From Echinicola jeungdonensis (lineage in GTDB: Bacteria > Bacteroidota > Bacteroidia > Cytophagales > Cyclobacteriaceae): a stretch of DNA of 64,000 nt. A program made the position numbers and the translations under genes. The stretch covers positions 1,882,001 through 1,946,000 of the forward strand of contig NZ_JAUFQT010000001.1 of assembly GCF_030409905.1 (NCBI RefSeq). The letters are read 5' to 3'. Every line of letters begins with the position of its first letter. Within the stretch, counting starts at the first letter, position 1. Below the pieces are notes generated by a model, which saw only the letters and a list, made by a program, of their open reading frames with translations, was not told the origin of the DNA and made no database searches. Positions 62,456 to 64,000 of the stretch are shown here, piece by piece.

Positions 62456-64000
62456 ATGAAAAAATCAATATATATAGGACTGATCTCCCTCGGCCTACTT
62501 ACAGGCTGTTCAGATTTCCTGGAAGAAGAAAATAAAAGTACAGCCACTGCGGAATCATTTTACTTGACTCAGGAAGGGTACAATGCCTTGATAAATTCAT
62601 GCTATTCTACCCTAAGAGATGTTTATGCTCCGGTTCCCTATATGTTTATTGGAGGCACAGACTTGTTCTTTGGGACAGGACAGGAAGCTCCGCTAGGGCT
62701 TACAGCTTATCAAACATTGACTCCTGGAACAAGTCAGGTAGGAAATTTCTTCCAAACATTATACGAAAGTATCCAGGTATCTAATACAGCTTTGCATTAT
62801 GCAGATTTGACTGCGCAAACCAATGATCTGACTACAAAGAAAGGGGAAGCCCGGTTTTTGAGGGTCTATTATTATTTCCTGTTGGTGCAGCATTTTGGTG
62901 GTGTGAGCATTGTATCCGATATGGTTCGGCAACCCATAACCCATTTTGACAGAAATTCTGCTGAAGAGGTGTATAACTTTATCATTGATGAGTTGTTACT
63001 TGCTGAGCAGGAGGTGCTGGAAAATCAAAATGACTTTGGAAGAGTAACCAAAAGAGCTGTAAGGCACATGCTGGCCAAAGTGTACCTGACAAAAGGGTAT
63101 GAGGATTTTGGAAGTTCCAGTGATTTCGAAAAAGCTGCAGAATATGCAGATAAGGCCATTGCCAATGAATCCTTGACGGTTAACTATGAGGATATTTTTG
63201 CTTTCCAAAATGATGTCAATCCGGAAATTATTTTTTCGGTGCAATATGATCAAAGTTCCTTGCTGAATGGAGGAAGGCACAACTGGGACACTCCTTTTGG
63301 TCCATTGATTACTGGAACAGGAGAAGGGGTTTTTAAACAATTGAGATTGAAAGTTAGTGAATACCTTTGGAAAGTGTATGGAGAATATGATAGCAGGTTT
63401 GAGGGGACATTTCTGAATGTTAGAACCTCTCCGTATGTTGGTCATTACTTAGATGAAGATGGTTACCCTATCGATAAATACTATCCAAGAACTGCCGAAC
63501 AATACGCCGACACGGTAACCTGGAGAGCAGAAGACCTCGAAAACAGGGCTGACACAGAAATTATACCTTTCAATGATTCCTGGTGGCATCTGAATAATCA
63601 AAGTGATTATCCTTCACTAAAAAAATTCGACCGGGTTCAGCTGCCGGATGTACGCTATACCCACGATTTGTTTGTGGCCAGATTGGGAGAAACCTATCTC
63701 ATTGCTGCAGAGGCTTATTTCAAAGCCGGAGACTTGGGGACTGCTACGGAAAGAATCAATGAAGTTCGAAGAAGAGCTGCCATGCCAGGTCATGAAGGAG
63801 AAATGATGATAGCCCAAAGTCAAATAGATATTGACTTTATTCTTGACGAAAGGGCAAGAGAATTGGCTGGGGAAGGGCATCGTTGGCATGACCTTAAAAG
63901 AACTGGAAAACTGGTGGAGCGAAACAAGCTCTACAACCCACAAGTCTCCCAATTATATGATAATGGACAAGATCCATTTATGGGGGCCAATGGAAACTTG
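62456..64000 (+). CDS. SusD/RagB substrate-binding lipoprotein (3' end cut)
   Basis: 515 codons from the ATG at 62456 (MKKSIYIGLISLGLLTGCSDFLEE), with no stop before the window edge. The lipobox Cys is at 18. TPR-like helices are seen (EARFLRVYYYFLLVQHFGG, VRHMLAKVYLTKG, ETYLIAAEAYFKAGDL) and the family end ERARELAGEGHRWHDLKRTG is present, so only the last part is missing. It binds the ligand at the cell surface and lids the SusC barrel. No glycoside hydrolase is in the window to name the ligand. Confidence 0.95.
   Translation, partial: MKKSIYIGLISLGLLTGCSDFLEEENKSTATAESFYLTQEGYNALINSCYSTLRDVYAPVPYMFIGGTDLFFGTGQEAPLGLTAYQTLTPGTSQVGNFFQTLYESIQVSNTALHYADLTAQTNDLTTKKGEARFLRVYYYFLLVQHFGGVSIVSDMVRQPITHFDRNSAEEVYNFIIDELLLAEQEVLENQNDFGRVTKRAVRHMLAKVYLTKGYEDFGSSSDFEKAAEYADKAIANESLTVNYEDIFAFQNDVNPEIIFSVQYDQSSLLNGGRHNWDTPFGPLITGTGEGVFKQLRLKVSEYLWKVYGEYDSRFEGTFLNVRTSPYVGHYLDEDGYPIDKYYPRTAEQYADTVTWRAEDLENRADTEIIPFNDSWWHLNNQSDYPSLKKFDRVQLPDVRYTHDLFVARLGETYLIAAEAYFKAGDLGTATERINEVRRRAAMPGHEGEMMIAQSQIDIDFILDERARELAGEGHRWHDLKRTGKLVERNKLYNPQVSQLYDNGQDPFMGANGNL

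Noticed and set aside
1-64000. Mobile element, prophage or defence island
   Set aside because: No transposase, integrase, terminal repeat, toxin-antitoxin or restriction gene was recognised, and the single tRNA gene has no integration signs next to it.

Overview
The window is a piece of a Bacteroidota chromosome, most likely from the order Cytophagales (a Cyclobacteriaceae-like marine or freshwater organism). This placement is an inference. It rests on a low-to-mid GC base composition, weak Shine-Dalgarno signals, promoters of the TTG-N20-TAnnTTTG kind, a type IX secretion (T9SS) type-B cargo with PorP/SprF and OmpA partners, an ECF sigma/FecR/SusC/SusD locus, an S16 protein with a long acidic tail, and a SecA without the zinc tail. 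I see no insertion sequence, prophage, integrase, CRISPR array or plasmid gene. Most of the window reads as stable core chromosome.

Layout. 1-3.8 kb: a cut-off universal-stress-like gene, a 2H phosphoesterase, the ribosomal operon rpsP-rimM-trmD-rplS (minus strand) and tRNA-Arg(CCT). 4.2-8.9 kb: a lipoprotein with two spondin_N domains preceded by a G12 tract, an OmpR-type two-component pair, and two VOC proteins, one with an apparent frameshift at an A7 tract. 9.1-15.2 kb (minus): M20 amidohydrolase, SPOR lipoprotein, secA, dapF. 15.4-20.3 kb (plus): a Tat-exported superoxide dismutase, an unknown lipoprotein, a MazG/HisE-like pyrophosphohydrolase, and a membrane protein / HTH_34 regulator / CreD unit with two matching palindromic operators. 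20.3-25 kb: prmC, a small His-rich lipoprotein, a GNAT acetyltransferase, prfA (its terminator lies inside the last codons), a DUF3365 cytochrome-like lipoprotein and a degenerate thiamine-pyrophosphokinase-like protein. 25.2-28.5 kb: kynurenine pathway genes haaO-kynU-kmo. 28.5-34.5 kb: DoxX, a nucleotidyltransferase, PII-AmtB, a HupE/UreJ protein and an aldehyde dehydrogenase.

35.1-52.2 kb is the most striking region. A 13.5-kb gene encodes a 4,492-residue secreted protein carrying exactly 21 tandem copies of a 114-residue unit (21 x 342 bp without one length change). It ends in a gliding-motility-type (type B) T9SS C-terminal domain. It is followed at once by a PorP/SprF membrane protein and an unusual OmpA-family protein with two OmpA domains and a C-terminal SPOR-like domain. 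The three genes form a self-contained surface-fibre and secretion cassette, driven from a good Bacteroidota promoter with a leader of about 350 nt. The repeats are extremely acidic, and each has an EF-hand-like DxNxDGxxNxxDE loop. At DNA level they are a mosaic of two synonymous haplotypes.

52.3-64 kb: an M23 peptidase, aspS, a YhhN-family protein, then an ECF sigma factor, a FecR anti-sigma, a SusC with an STN signalling domain, and a SusD cut off by the window end. This is a TonB-dependent uptake locus controlled by its own substrate. The novel-system candidates I would look at first are the repeat-array fibre cassette, the CreD/HTH_34 operator pair, and the A7 slippery site in the VOC gene.
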